Origin: Flavobacterium sp.
GTDB taxonomy: Bacteria; Bacteroidota; Bacteroidia; Flavobacteriales; Flavobacteriaceae
Assembly: GCF_013822155.1 (NCBI RefSeq)
Contig: NZ_PNJW01000036.1
Location: forward strand, 1 to 32,190
Direction of reading: 5' to 3'
DNA length: 32,190 nucleotides
Below, in pieces: positions 8,457 to 16,101 of the stretch (the stretch's first letter is position 1; every line of letters begins with the position of its first letter). The notes beneath the pieces are model-generated. The model did no database searches, was not told the DNA's origin, and was given only the letters and a program-made list of their open reading frames with translations. Position numbers and translations under genes: made by a program.

Positions 8457-9796
8457 CGAATAGAATTTAGAGTTGATTCAATAATTTGAGGTTTACCAGA
8501 GGGTGTCGATTTGATAAATTCAACTTTTCTGAATTCAATTTTTAAAGTTTTATCAGTTAATAAATCTATTTTGGATTTTATTTCATCCAAAACACTTTCT
8601 TTAAAAGTAAAAAATTCATCAACAATATATTCAAAAAGAATAGCTTCTTTATTTTCCTGAATAATCTTAAATTGTTTGATTTCAGGATAATATTCAACTA
8701 TGCCGGTAAAACTATGCACAATCAATGTTTTGTTATTTGGTGTGATTACGACATCCGTTTCACGACCTATAATTTTTTCTAAAATAGGATATTGAAAAGC
8801 TCTGTTTTTCGGATATTTATCTTTAGGAAGTTTAATCGCTAAATCCCCTAGTTTATATCGAATCATTGGCATAGAATAGGAGACTAAAGAGGTTACTAAA
8901 ACATGACCAATTTCTCCGTCGGAAACAGGATTGCCAAAATCGTCAACAATTTCAATTTCAACAGCGGGAGACATCACATAATAATAGTCTAAATCATTTG
9001 TACAAGCCATTAAAATTCCTTCAGCACAACCGTAAGTGTCAATTATTTTAGGATTTTTAAAAGCGGCAACAAAGTTTTTTCTAAAATGCGGAAATAATTT
9101 ATCACCTAAAGAAATTACTCCTTTTATTTTGTAATTTAAATTGTGTTTTATTAACGTTTTCGCAAATTCATTAATTGCAGAAGGATAACCAACAATATAT
9201 TCTATTTTCTTTTTTTTTAAAAGTTGTGCAGTTTCTTTTAATTTGGTTTCATCAAGAGCAAAACTATTGAGATAATGAACATTATAAAAAATATCTTTCA
9301 TGTTTTTTGGAAAAACCCTATTTGGGGACATTCCAAATTGCAAAACAGCATCTCCGATTTTATAGTCTGACCACATATACCAATGCGTCTGTAAACCCTG
9401 AAGATAATACTTGTGTTTTTTATCAGTATAGGAATAAGACTGAATTCCACTACTTCCGCTACTGAAATTTTTTTGTAATGAAGTTACATCGTATTTATCA
9501 GAAACTAAATTTTCTTTTTGTTCTCTTAGAATTTCTTTTGTTAATATAGGAAAATCAGACAAGGATAATTCAGCAGTACTATTTTTGGAATTGAAATAAT
9601 TTTTATAAAACGGAACTGTTTTAGAGGCGTGCAATAACATTTTATTTAAATTTATTTTTTGAATTTTTTCTAGTTCTGTCTCAGACATGCTATCAAATTG
9701 ATTCCAATCTTTTAAGGATTTTAAGTACTTTGCATTAAGTACTTTGTCTCCTAATGTTACAATTGTTTCAATCAATAAATTTTTAAACAAAATCAT
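8453..9796 (-). CDS. CapK/PaaK-like adenylate-forming enzyme
   Basis: 447-aa member of the phenylacetate-CoA ligase/CapK branch of the AMP-forming synthetases, often found in capsule clusters. Visible are the glycine/serine-rich phosphate loop SSGSSG (112-117), YGCAEG (255-260), which corresponds to the adenine-binding YGxTE motif, and RYKLGD (313-318), matching the RYRTGD ribose-binding motif. It should activate a carboxylic acid as the adenylate; the substrate could be an acyl or amino-acid substituent of the polysaccharide. There is no phenylacetate catabolism operon here, so a paaK name would mislead. It converges on the glycosyltransferase at 8456 and has its own candidate promoter. Role in the polysaccharide pathway is inferred from location. 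Confidence 0.82.
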   Translation of the reverse strand: MILFKNLLIETIVTLGDKVLNAKYLKSLKDWNQFDSMSETELEKIQKINLNKMLLHASKTVPFYKNYFNSKNSTAELSLSDFPILTKEILREQKENLVSDKYDVTSLQKNFSSGSSGIQSYSYTDKKHKYYLQGLQTHWYMWSDYKIGDAVLQFGMSPNRVFPKNMKDIFYNVHYLNSFALDETKLKETAQLLKKKKIEYIVGYPSAINEFAKTLIKHNLNYKIKGVISLGDKLFPHFRKNFVAAFKNPKIIDTYGCAEGILMACTNDLDYYYVMSPAVEIEIVDDFGNPVSDGEIGHVLVTSLVSYSMPMIRYKLGDLAIKLPKDKYPKNRAFQYPILEKIIGRETDVVITPNNKTLIVHSFTGIVEYYPEIKQFKIIQENKEAILFEYIVDEFFTFKESVLDEIKSKIDLLTDKTLKIEFRKVEFIKSTPSGKPQIIESTLNSIR

Positions 9797-9833
9797 CTAT
9801 AATATAATTATTTTCTACAGTAGAATTAATTTT

Positions 9834-9841
9834 CAAAAATA
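9834..9841 (-). promoter_or_regulatory. Candidate -7 box for the CapK-like gene
   Basis: On the minus strand this reads TATTTTTG, a TAnnTTTG match. It is 37 nt upstream of the ATG ending at 9796. The divergent purD box lies about 75 nt away. Confidence 0.45.
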
Positions 9842-9915
9842 ATAAAACCTTTAACCGAAAGCTATATTCTCACACTTTTTTTGCAATATCGTTTTAACTT
9901 CTATTTAAATCACCT

Positions 9916-9923
9916 TATTTTTG
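9916..9923 (+). promoter_or_regulatory. -7 promoter box for purD (TATTTTTG)
   Basis: Exact TAnnTTTG match 21 nt before the purD ATG. No obvious purine riboswitch or -33 element was found in the 148-nt divergent region 9797-9944. Confidence 0.55.
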
Positions 9924-9944
9924 CAACTCTAACAACAACACGAC

Positions 9945-11219
9945 ATGACAATTTTACTACTTGGTTCCGGCGGAAGAGAACATGCTTTAGCTTGGAAAAT
10001 GCTTCAAAGTTCAAAATGCACTAAACTTTTTGTGGCTCCGGGAAATGCAGGAACAGCTTCAATTGCAACCAATATTTCAATGCAACCAACCGATTTCGAA
10101 TCAATTAAAAAGTTTGTAATTGAAGAAAAAGTAGAAATGGTTGTCGTTGGCCCTGAAGATCCATTAGTTTTAGGAATTTATGATTTCTTCAAAAATGATG
10201 ATAAATTGTTTACAATTCCGGTAATAGGACCATCAAAAGAGGGGGCAAAACTCGAAGGAAGTAAAGAATATGCCAAACAATTTTTAATCAAACACAAAAT
10301 TCCTACCGCAGCTTATGATAGTTTTACTGCCGAAACAGTTGAAAATGGATGTAAGTTTCTTGAAACACTTTCACCTCCTTACGTATTAAAAGCTGACGGT
10401 TTAGCTGCCGGAAAAGGGGTTGTAATTCTGAACAATTTAGCTGAGGCAAAAACAGAATTGAGAAATATGCTCGTTCATCAAAAATTTGGAAAAGCCAGTT
10501 CAAAAGTGGTAATTGAAGAATTTCTGGATGGTATTGAATTGAGTTGTTTTGTATTAACCGATGGAAAAAACTATAAAATTCTTCCGACGGCTAAAGATTA
10601 TAAACGAATTGGCGAAGGAGATACCGGCTTGAATACCGGAGGAATGGGAGCTGTTTCACCGGTCCCTTTTGCAGATGAAATCTTGATGGAAAAAATCGAG
10701 ACAAGAATTGTTAAACCAACTATTGAAGGTCTTCAAAAAGACGGAATTGAATATAAAGGATTTGTTTTTATTGGCTTAATAAACGTAAAAGGAGAGCCAA
10801 TTGTTATTGAATATAATGTTAGAATGGGTGATCCGGAGACCGAAGTTGTGATTCCTCGGATTAAATCGGATTTGGTTGAGTTGTTTTTAGCGGTTGCCAA
10901 TGAAAAATTAAATGAAATTACTTTAGAAATTGATCAAAGAAGTGCTACAACAATTATGGTTGTTTCTGGAGGATATCCGGAAGAATTTGAAAAAGGCAAA
11001 ATAATTTCCGGTATTTCAGCAGTGAAAGATTCTATTGTTTTTCATGCCGGGACAAAATTTGAAAATGACACGGTAGTTTCTAATGGTGGTAGAGTACTAA
11101 CAGTTACCTCTTATGGGAATGACTTTCAAGAGGCCATAAAAAAATCTTACCAAAACATAGAAAAGCTACATTTTGATAAGATGTATTATAGAAAAGATAT
11201 CGGTTTCGACTTACTTTAA
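9945..11219 (+). CDS. purD: Phosphoribosylamine--glycine ligase (GARS)
   Basis: Second step of de novo purine synthesis: joins 5-phosphoribosylamine and glycine using ATP, in the cytosol. The 424-aa length is standard. The N-terminal domain has LLLGSGGREHALAWK and GPEDPLVLG. The ATP-grasp domain has GPSKEGAKLEGSK, KADGLAAGKGVV, PTAKDYKRIGEGDTGLNTGG and the metal-site signature EYNVRMGDPETE. The start MTILLLGSGGREH is typical. It stands alone with its own promoter box rather than in a pur operon. Its last 9 nt overlap the converging small gene at 11211. Confidence 0.97.
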   Translation: MTILLLGSGGREHALAWKMLQSSKCTKLFVAPGNAGTASIATNISMQPTDFESIKKFVIEEKVEMVVVGPEDPLVLGIYDFFKNDDKLFTIPVIGPSKEGAKLEGSKEYAKQFLIKHKIPTAAYDSFTAETVENGCKFLETLSPPYVLKADGLAAGKGVVILNNLAEAKTELRNMLVHQKFGKASSKVVIEEFLDGIELSCFVLTDGKNYKILPTAKDYKRIGEGDTGLNTGGMGAVSPVPFADEILMEKIETRIVKPTIEGLQKDGIEYKGFVFIGLINVKGEPIVIEYNVRMGDPETEVVIPRIKSDLVELFLAVANEKLNEITLEIDQRSATTIMVVSGGYPEEFEKGKIISGISAVKDSIVFHAGTKFENDTVVSNGGRVLTVTSYGNDFQEAIKKSYQNIEKLHFDKMYYRKDIGFDLL

Positions 11220-11441
11220 AAAAGAGTGAGCCGTTGTATCTTGATTTTCTTCGTTGTTAGCTTTATGTTGTTTCAATTGTAAAGTCCAATAAACAAGTGA
11301 AACAAAACAAACAAGCATGAATATGAAATTTAGCGTATTAGCACCCCACCAGCTTGATAATTCTAAACTTCTGAAAAAATCAAAAGGAATGAATAAAAAG
11401 TCTACGAATAAGGTTTGAATTCCTTCGAAAAATGCTTTCAT
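11211..11441 (-). CDS. Small membrane protein, DUF6341-like
   Basis: 76-aa protein with hydrophobic segments near residues 8-24 and 38-56 and a polar, charged C-terminal tail rich in N, E, D and H. It begins MKAFFEGIQTLFVDFLF and contains LELSSWWGANTLNFIFM, resembling the Flavobacteriaceae family I remember as DUF6341. Function unknown. It is transcribed divergently from the larger membrane protein at 11488 with only 46 nt between starts, and this pairing beside purD and upp seems conserved in the family. The DUF number is from memory and was not checked. Confidence 0.7.
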   Translation of the reverse strand: MKAFFEGIQTLFVDFLFIPFDFFRSLELSSWWGANTLNFIFMLVCFVSLVYWTLQLKQHKANNEENQDTTAHSFLK

Positions 11442-11467
11442 GGTATAAAGTATTATATTTACAATCG

Positions 11468-11475
11468 CAAAAGTA
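11468..11475 (-). promoter_or_regulatory. -7 promoter box (TACTTTTG on minus strand)
   Basis: TAnnTTTG match on the minus strand, 26 nt before the ATG of the 76-aa gene. On the plus strand a weaker TATATTTA (11454-11461) precedes the gene at 11488, so the 46-nt gap probably holds two back-to-back promoters. Confidence 0.5.
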
Positions 11476-11487
11476 TAAAATATCCTT

Positions 11488-12429
11488 ATGATAGCAAGTG
11501 TTTTTAGTAAATCAAGACCATTTAATTATATTTTAATTACCAGTTTGTTGGTTTTTTGCTATTTCATTTATCAAATCAAGCATGTAATCGTTACGGAAGA
11601 TTCATCTTTGACGCTTTTTGATGTGATTCAAAAAGGCACGGTTTTACTTTTGGTAACCGCCTCATTATTCATAACTAATTTCATTACAAAGCGAAATGGA
11701 TTGAGCAAAGACAATAGTTATTCATTTCTATTTTATTTTACTTTCTTACTATTTATTCCCTCAGTTTTCAACAAAATAAATTTAATTCTGGCTTCTTTTT
11801 TTATTTTATTGGCATTACGTAGATTGATTTCTATGAAATCATTAATTACGCCTAAAGAAAAAATATTTGATGCCTCATTATGGATATTTATAGCGACACT
11901 TTTTCATTTTTGGAGTATTTTATTTATTGTGATTGTTTTTGCCTCTATTATTTTTCACGTTTCCAGTGATTATAGAAATTGGATTTTACCTTTTATTGCT
12001 TTTTTTACTGTGGGAGTTATATTTTTATTTTTTTCGTTACTAATAGATAAAGAATGGATAAGCATTGTTTGGAAACAAATAGATTCAAACTTTGATTTTC
12101 ATTATTTTAGTAATTCTGTCGAAAATCTGGCTTTGACACTTTTTATTATTTTTTCAGTATTTTTTCTATTCGCGATGCTACTTACTCTGTCGAGAAGACC
12201 TTTAATTTTACATGCATCTTATAAAAAAATAATTTTCAGCTTATTAATCAGCTTGTTAATTTATGTTTTTTCTCCCGTAAAAAGTAATGATTTGCTTATT
12301 TTCAGCATTTTACCACTTTCCGTTTTAGCTACAGCCTATCTTGAATTTATCAGAGATTCTATGTTAAAGGAAATTATTACAAGTAGCATTGTAATCACGG
12401 GGTTATTACTGTTTATGTTTCAATTATAA
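11488..12429 (+). CDS. Multi-pass membrane protein, DUF6427-like
   Basis: 313-aa integral membrane protein with about ten hydrophobic helices spread over its whole length and few charged residues. The start is MIASVFSKSRPFNYI. This resembles a Bacteroidota family I recall as DUF6427, of unknown function; the S-K-S-R/K-P-x-N-Y stretch just before the first helix is its recognisable mark. No catalytic motif is visible. The many-helix layout, with short loops and no large domain, is reminiscent of glycosyltransferase-C or polymerase-like scaffolds, but nothing specific supports that. It overlaps the 3' end of upp by 6 nt (convergent). Confidence 0.72.
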   Translation: MIASVFSKSRPFNYILITSLLVFCYFIYQIKHVIVTEDSSLTLFDVIQKGTVLLLVTASLFITNFITKRNGLSKDNSYSFLFYFTFLLFIPSVFNKINLILASFFILLALRRLISMKSLITPKEKIFDASLWIFIATLFHFWSILFIVIVFASIIFHVSSDYRNWILPFIAFFTVGVIFLFFSLLIDKEWISIVWKQIDSNFDFHYFSNSVENLALTLFIIFSVFFLFAMLLTLSRRPLILHASYKKIIFSLLISLLIYVFSPVKSNDLLIFSILPLSVLATAYLEFIRDSMLKEIITSSIVITGLLLFMFQL

Positions 12430-13077
12430 TTTAACACCATAGGCTAAATCACCGGCATCACCTAGACCCGGTACGATATAGTTTTTTTCATTTAATTTAT
12501 CATCTAAAGCAGCGACCCATAAATGGCAATTAGCAGGTAGATTTTTTTCTAAATAAGCTATTCCTTCGGGTGCAGCAATCACTACTGCAATATGAATTTC
12601 TTTTGGATTTTGGTCTAAATGTAGTTTGTTTAAAACTGCAACAATCGATTGTCCGGTGGCTAACATGGGGTCAATTAAAATCAAGGTTTTGTTTTCAAAC
12701 GATGGAGCAGCTTGGTATTCCACCAAAATATCAAAATAATCATCGTTGTTTGGATGGTGGCGATAGGCTGATACAAATCCGTTTTCAGCATTGTCAAAAA
12801 TATTCATGAAACCGGTGTGCAAAGCTAAACCAGCCCTTAAAATGGAACATAAAACAACATGATCTTCCAAAGCCGTTGTTTTTTTAATACCAAGCGGCGT
12901 TTGTACTTCAATGTTTTTGTAAGGCAGTGTTTTGCTCAATTCATATGCCATGATTTCACCGATACGTTCGATGTTTTTACGAAATCGCATACTGTCTTTT
13001 TGTACTGCAACATCGCGAATCTGTGCCAAAAAATGATTGAGAATACTGTTTTGTTCGGAGATATAATGAAGATGCAT
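12424..13077 (-). CDS. upp: Uracil phosphoribosyltransferase
   Basis: Pyrimidine salvage: uracil plus PRPP gives UMP. The 217-aa protein carries SILRAGLALHTGFM (78-91), the PRPP-binding loop DPMLATG (136-142) within LILIDPMLATGQS, and the C-terminal uracil-binding stretch YIVPGLGDAGD (200-210). Start MHLHYISEQN is the only suitable one close to the family N-terminus. It is divergent from the DUF4254 gene with 69 nt between starts and converges with the membrane gene before it. The minus-strand promoter is not clear; TACCTTTA is the nearest weak match. Confidence 0.96.
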   Translation of the reverse strand: MHLHYISEQNSILNHFLAQIRDVAVQKDSMRFRKNIERIGEIMAYELSKTLPYKNIEVQTPLGIKKTTALEDHVVLCSILRAGLALHTGFMNIFDNAENGFVSAYRHHPNNDDYFDILVEYQAAPSFENKTLILIDPMLATGQSIVAVLNKLHLDQNPKEIHIAVVIAAPEGIAYLEKNLPANCHLWVAALDDKLNEKNYIVPGLGDAGDLAYGVKL

Positions 13078-13099
13078 AAACCTTTTGAATTGGAATTAG

Positions 13100-13127
13100 T
13101 TTGATAAAGGTATAAAAAGTATATTTG
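13100..13127 (+). promoter_or_regulatory. Promoter for the DUF4254 gene (-33 TTTG, -7 TATATTTG)
   Basis: TTTG at 13100-13103 and TATATTTG at 13120-13127 are separated by 16 nt, slightly shorter than the usual ~19. The -7 box ends 19 nt before the ATG at 13147. Confidence 0.55.
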
Positions 13128-13146
13128 TATTTTAAAATTAATAGGT

Positions 13147-13752
13147 ATGTTTTCACAAATTGCATTTTCTGTTTTCGAACAAAGTATTGTTGATTATCAC
13201 ATTCATAACGATGTAGATCAACCCATTAACAACCCGTATGCGAAAGATAAAATTGAGCATTTATTGTATGCAAAAAATTGGGTAGACACCGTTCAATGGC
13301 ATTATGAAGACATTATTCGTGATCCACAAATTGATCCGATAGATGCTTTAACGTTGAAAAGAAAAATTGACGCATCAAATCAGGTTCGTACCGATATGGT
13401 AGAATATATTGATAGTTATTTTCTTCAAAAATACAGCGGTGTTTCTGTCAAAGCAGATGCAAAAATCAATACCGAAAGTCCGGCATGGGCATTTGACCGA
13501 CTTTCTATTTTGGCTTTAAAAATTTATCACATGAATGAGGAAGCTACTCGGGCAGAAGCATCGGCAGAACATAGAGCAAAATGTCAAGAGAAATTAAATG
13601 TATTATTAGAACAAAAAAGTGATATGTTTTCATCTATAGACCAACTACTGAAAGATATTGAAAGTGGTGATAAATTCATGAAAGTCTACAAGCAAATGAA
13701 AATGTACAATGATGAGGAATTAAATCCGGTGTTATATCAAAATAAGAAGTAA
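13147..13752 (+). CDS. DUF4254 domain protein
   Basis: 201-aa soluble, mostly alpha-helical protein of unknown function. Recognised as DUF4254 by its overall pattern, including NPYAKDKIEHLLYAKNWVDT, VQWHYEDIIRDPQIDP and SPAWAFDRLSILALKIYHM. It has no signal peptide or membrane segment. The gene lies directly upstream of a family-9 glycosyltransferase in the same direction; this pairing recurs in Bacteroidota as I recall and hints at a role in lipopolysaccharide assembly. No catalytic residues can be proposed from sequence alone. Confidence 0.8.
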   Translation: MFSQIAFSVFEQSIVDYHIHNDVDQPINNPYAKDKIEHLLYAKNWVDTVQWHYEDIIRDPQIDPIDALTLKRKIDASNQVRTDMVEYIDSYFLQKYSGVSVKADAKINTESPAWAFDRLSILALKIYHMNEEATRAEASAEHRAKCQEKLNVLLEQKSDMFSSIDQLLKDIESGDKFMKVYKQMKMYNDEELNPVLYQNKK

Positions 13753-13762
13753 ACTTTTTTTG

Positions 13763-13838
13763 AACCATTAAGGCAGTAAGAAAAGTTGAGTTTCAAAACT
13801 TAATAAAACTTATCCCGAAACTTCGGGACTTAATGGTT
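13763..13838. repeat. Nested inverted repeat in intergenic region
   Basis: Outer arms AACCATTAAG (13763-13772) and CTTAATGGTT (13829-13838) are perfectly complementary over 10 bp. Between them sits a second hairpin, CCCGA (13814-13818), loop AACT, TCGGG (13823-13827). It lies between the DUF4254 gene and the TTG-started glycosyltransferase. It resembles AACCATTAAG/CTTAATGGTT intergenic repeats I recall from Flavobacterium genomes. It could be a dispersed repeat, an attenuator, or both; no long T-run follows. Confidence 0.65.
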
Positions 13839-13860
13839 TTAAATTTTCAACAAGCAATCA

Positions 13861-14910
13861 TTGCCTCAAATAATCCAACATATCGCCGTCATCCGTCTAT
13901 CTGCAATGGGCGATGTCGCTATGACGGTCCCGGTTATAAGAGCATTTGTGAAACAATATCCTGACGTTAAACTTACCATTGTTTCCCGACCTTTTTTTAA
14001 ACCTTTTTTTGAAGGTATTCTGAATGTTGATTTTTTTTCTGTCGATGTAAAAAAGCGACATAAAGGTTTTTTAGGCTTACTCAAATTATATTCCGATTTA
14101 AAAAAATTGAATATTGATGCAGTTGCTGATTTGCATAATGTTCTTCGTTCAAAAGTAGTTAGGACATTATTTGTGGTCAGTGGGAAAAAAGTAGCTTTTA
14201 CGGATAAAGGAAGAGCTGAAAAAAAGGCTTTAACCAGTCTCACAAATAAAGTTTTCAAACCTTTACAACCGATGGTGGAACGCCATGCAATTACTTTTTC
14301 AGAACTTGGTTTTCCTTTAGATTTAAAGAGTCCGGAATTTCCTCTAAAGGCTTCATTATCGAATGAAATTTTATCAATCACGGGTGATAAGTCATCATCA
14401 ATTGGAATAAGATGGATTGGAATCGCACCGTTTGCTCAATACGACAGCAAAGTCTATCCTTTGGATTTAATGCAAAAAGTGATTGATGCATTAGCCGAAA
14501 ATAAGTCAAATAAAATTTTACTTTTTGGAGGAGGTAGCAAAGAAATTGAGCAATTAAATCGATTGCAAAACAATCATTACAATGTAATTGTTGTTGCGGG
14601 TAAACTAAACTTTCAAGAAGAGTTAAAGTTGATTTCTAATTTAAATGTGATGCTTTCCATGGATAGCGGGAATGCTCATATTGCCGCAATGTTGGGCGTA
14701 AAAGTTATCACACTTTGGGGAGCCACACATCCATTTGCAGGTTTTTCACCATATAATCAACCGTTAGAAAATTGCATTACAGCTGATAGAGAAAAGTTTC
14801 CATTGATTCCAACATCTGTTTATGGCAATAAAAAAGTTGCGGATTATGAAGACGCAATGAGAAGTATAGAACCGGAAAAAATAATTAGTAAAGTCAATAA
14901 TTTACTTTAG
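13861..14910 (+). CDS. Glycosyltransferase family 9 (heptosyltransferase-like), TTG start
   Basis: 349-aa protein resembling ADP-heptose:LPS heptosyltransferases, which build the LPS inner core at the cytosolic face. The N-terminus IAVIRLSAMGDVAMTVPVIR is the family glycine-containing acceptor-side motif. The C-terminal domain has MDSGNAHIAAMLGVKVITLWGATHP, matching the donor-binding D-S-G/A-x-x-H-x-A-x-A motif of GT9. The only in-frame ATGs are inside or after the conserved N-terminal motif, and a stop lies at 13840-13842, so the TTG at 13861 is the likely start. Sugar specificity (heptose or other) is not established. Confidence 0.9.
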   Translation: MPQIIQHIAVIRLSAMGDVAMTVPVIRAFVKQYPDVKLTIVSRPFFKPFFEGILNVDFFSVDVKKRHKGFLGLLKLYSDLKKLNIDAVADLHNVLRSKVVRTLFVVSGKKVAFTDKGRAEKKALTSLTNKVFKPLQPMVERHAITFSELGFPLDLKSPEFPLKASLSNEILSITGDKSSSIGIRWIGIAPFAQYDSKVYPLDLMQKVIDALAENKSNKILLFGGGSKEIEQLNRLQNNHYNVIVVAGKLNFQEELKLISNLNVMLSMDSGNAHIAAMLGVKVITLWGATHPFAGFSPYNQPLENCITADREKFPLIPTSVYGNKKVADYEDAMRSIEPEKIISKVNNLL

Positions 14911-14920
14911 AGGCAGTTCG

Positions 14921-15973
14921 TTACACATCATCATAATCTACAAAAATCTCATTCGAAGTTGGATAAGCCTGACAGGTTAAAATCAATCCTTCGGCAATTT
15001 CTTTGTCAGTTAAGATAGTGTTCTTTTTCATCTCTGCAGAACCTTTTGTAATGCGGGCCAAACAACTGCTACAAATGCCTCCTTGACAGGAATAAGGAGC
15101 ATCTAAACTTTGTTTTAAAGCCGCTTCTAATACGTTTTGTTTTTGTGACATTTCAAAAGAAGTCTCTTCATCATCCAGTAAAATGGTAATTTTAGTGTGA
15201 CCTTCTAACGATTTACTGATTTCATTCTCTGAAGAAGAAGCGGAAAATAATTCGAATTTAATATCTTTTTCTTTGATATTATTTTCTCTTAAAACACTAG
15301 TCACAAGGTTTATCATTTCTTCCGGCCCACATAAATAGAATTTATCAAAATCTTTTTCCTTGTGTTTGTTTTTCAAAACAAAATTTACTGCTGATTTATC
15401 TATTCTTCCAAATAATTGGTCATCTATCTTTTGTTGACTAAACACATAATGAACAAAAAAACGGCCTACATATTTTTGCTGTAATTCATGAAGTTGATTA
15501 TAAAAGATAGTATCCGGGATACTTTTATTTCCATATACCAATATAAATGTGCTATTTGGCTCTTTTTCTAAAACGGTTTGAAGGATTGACATTACCGGTG
15601 TAATTCCACTTCCGGCCACAAAAGCAGCATAATTTTTTTGTTTGGAAGCATCGGGTTCAAAAGTAAATTTTCCTTCAGGAGTGCCCACTTCCAAAACTTT
15701 ACCAATCGTTAATTGATCATTTGCAAATTTCGAAAAATAACCGTTTTTAATGGCTTTAACGGCAATACGCAAATCACCACTCTCCGGAGTAGAACATAAA
15801 GAATAAGCACGTCGAATCTCAATTCCGTCTAACGTAAGTTTTAAATTAATGTATTGCCCCGCTACAAATTGATAGTTTTCTTGAATTTCAGCAGGAACAT
15901 GAAAAAGGATGGAAACAGCTTCCGGTGTTTCGCGTTTAATTTCTTTAACAGATAATTTAAAAAAAGTTGACAT
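14921..15973 (-). CDS. Ferredoxin reductase-like flavoprotein with C-terminal 2Fe-2S domain (PaaE type)
   Basis: 350-aa electron transfer protein passing electrons from NAD(P)H via FAD to a plant-type 2Fe-2S cluster. The FAD-binding barrel has RAYS (55-58), the NAD(P) domain has GSGITP (121-126) and CGPEEM (215-220), and the ferredoxin domain has Cys296, Cys301, Cys304 and Cys334 in the CX4CX2C...C arrangement. This order matches PaaE/Hcr-type reductases. No phenylacetate oxygenase genes accompany it, so the partner is unknown; in Flavobacteriaceae it could serve a fatty-acid desaturase or another oxygenase. It is a lone gene converging on the glycosyltransferase with a 10-nt gap. Confidence 0.92.
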   Translation of the reverse strand: MSTFFKLSVKEIKRETPEAVSILFHVPAEIQENYQFVAGQYINLKLTLDGIEIRRAYSLCSTPESGDLRIAVKAIKNGYFSKFANDQLTIGKVLEVGTPEGKFTFEPDASKQKNYAAFVAGSGITPVMSILQTVLEKEPNSTFILVYGNKSIPDTIFYNQLHELQQKYVGRFFVHYVFSQQKIDDQLFGRIDKSAVNFVLKNKHKEKDFDKFYLCGPEEMINLVTSVLRENNIKEKDIKFELFSASSSENEISKSLEGHTKITILLDDEETSFEMSQKQNVLEAALKQSLDAPYSCQGGICSSCLARITKGSAEMKKNTILTDKEIAEGLILTCQAYPTSNEIFVDYDDV

Positions 15974-15986
15974 GGTATTTTTTTTG

Positions 15987-15994
15987 CAAAGTTA
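15987..15994 (-). promoter_or_regulatory. -7 promoter box (TAACTTTG on minus strand)
   Basis: TAnnTTTG match on the minus strand, 13 nt before the ATG of the ferredoxin reductase gene. The leader would be very short. Confidence 0.55.
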
Positions 15995-16101
15995 CGAATC
16001 TGAAAGATTTTGATTGAGTTTGAAAACTATTTTTTCAGCTTTGTAGTAACAAAAAAGAATTTAGACTACTAACTTTACAATTCATAAAACTCAACTTGTT
16101 T

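Noticed and set aside
8453..15973. Phenylacetate degradation pathway (PaaK-like and PaaE-like proteins both present)
   Set aside because: The two genes are about 5 kb apart, on their own promoters, with no paaABCD, paaG or paaZ genes. Both families are widely reused.
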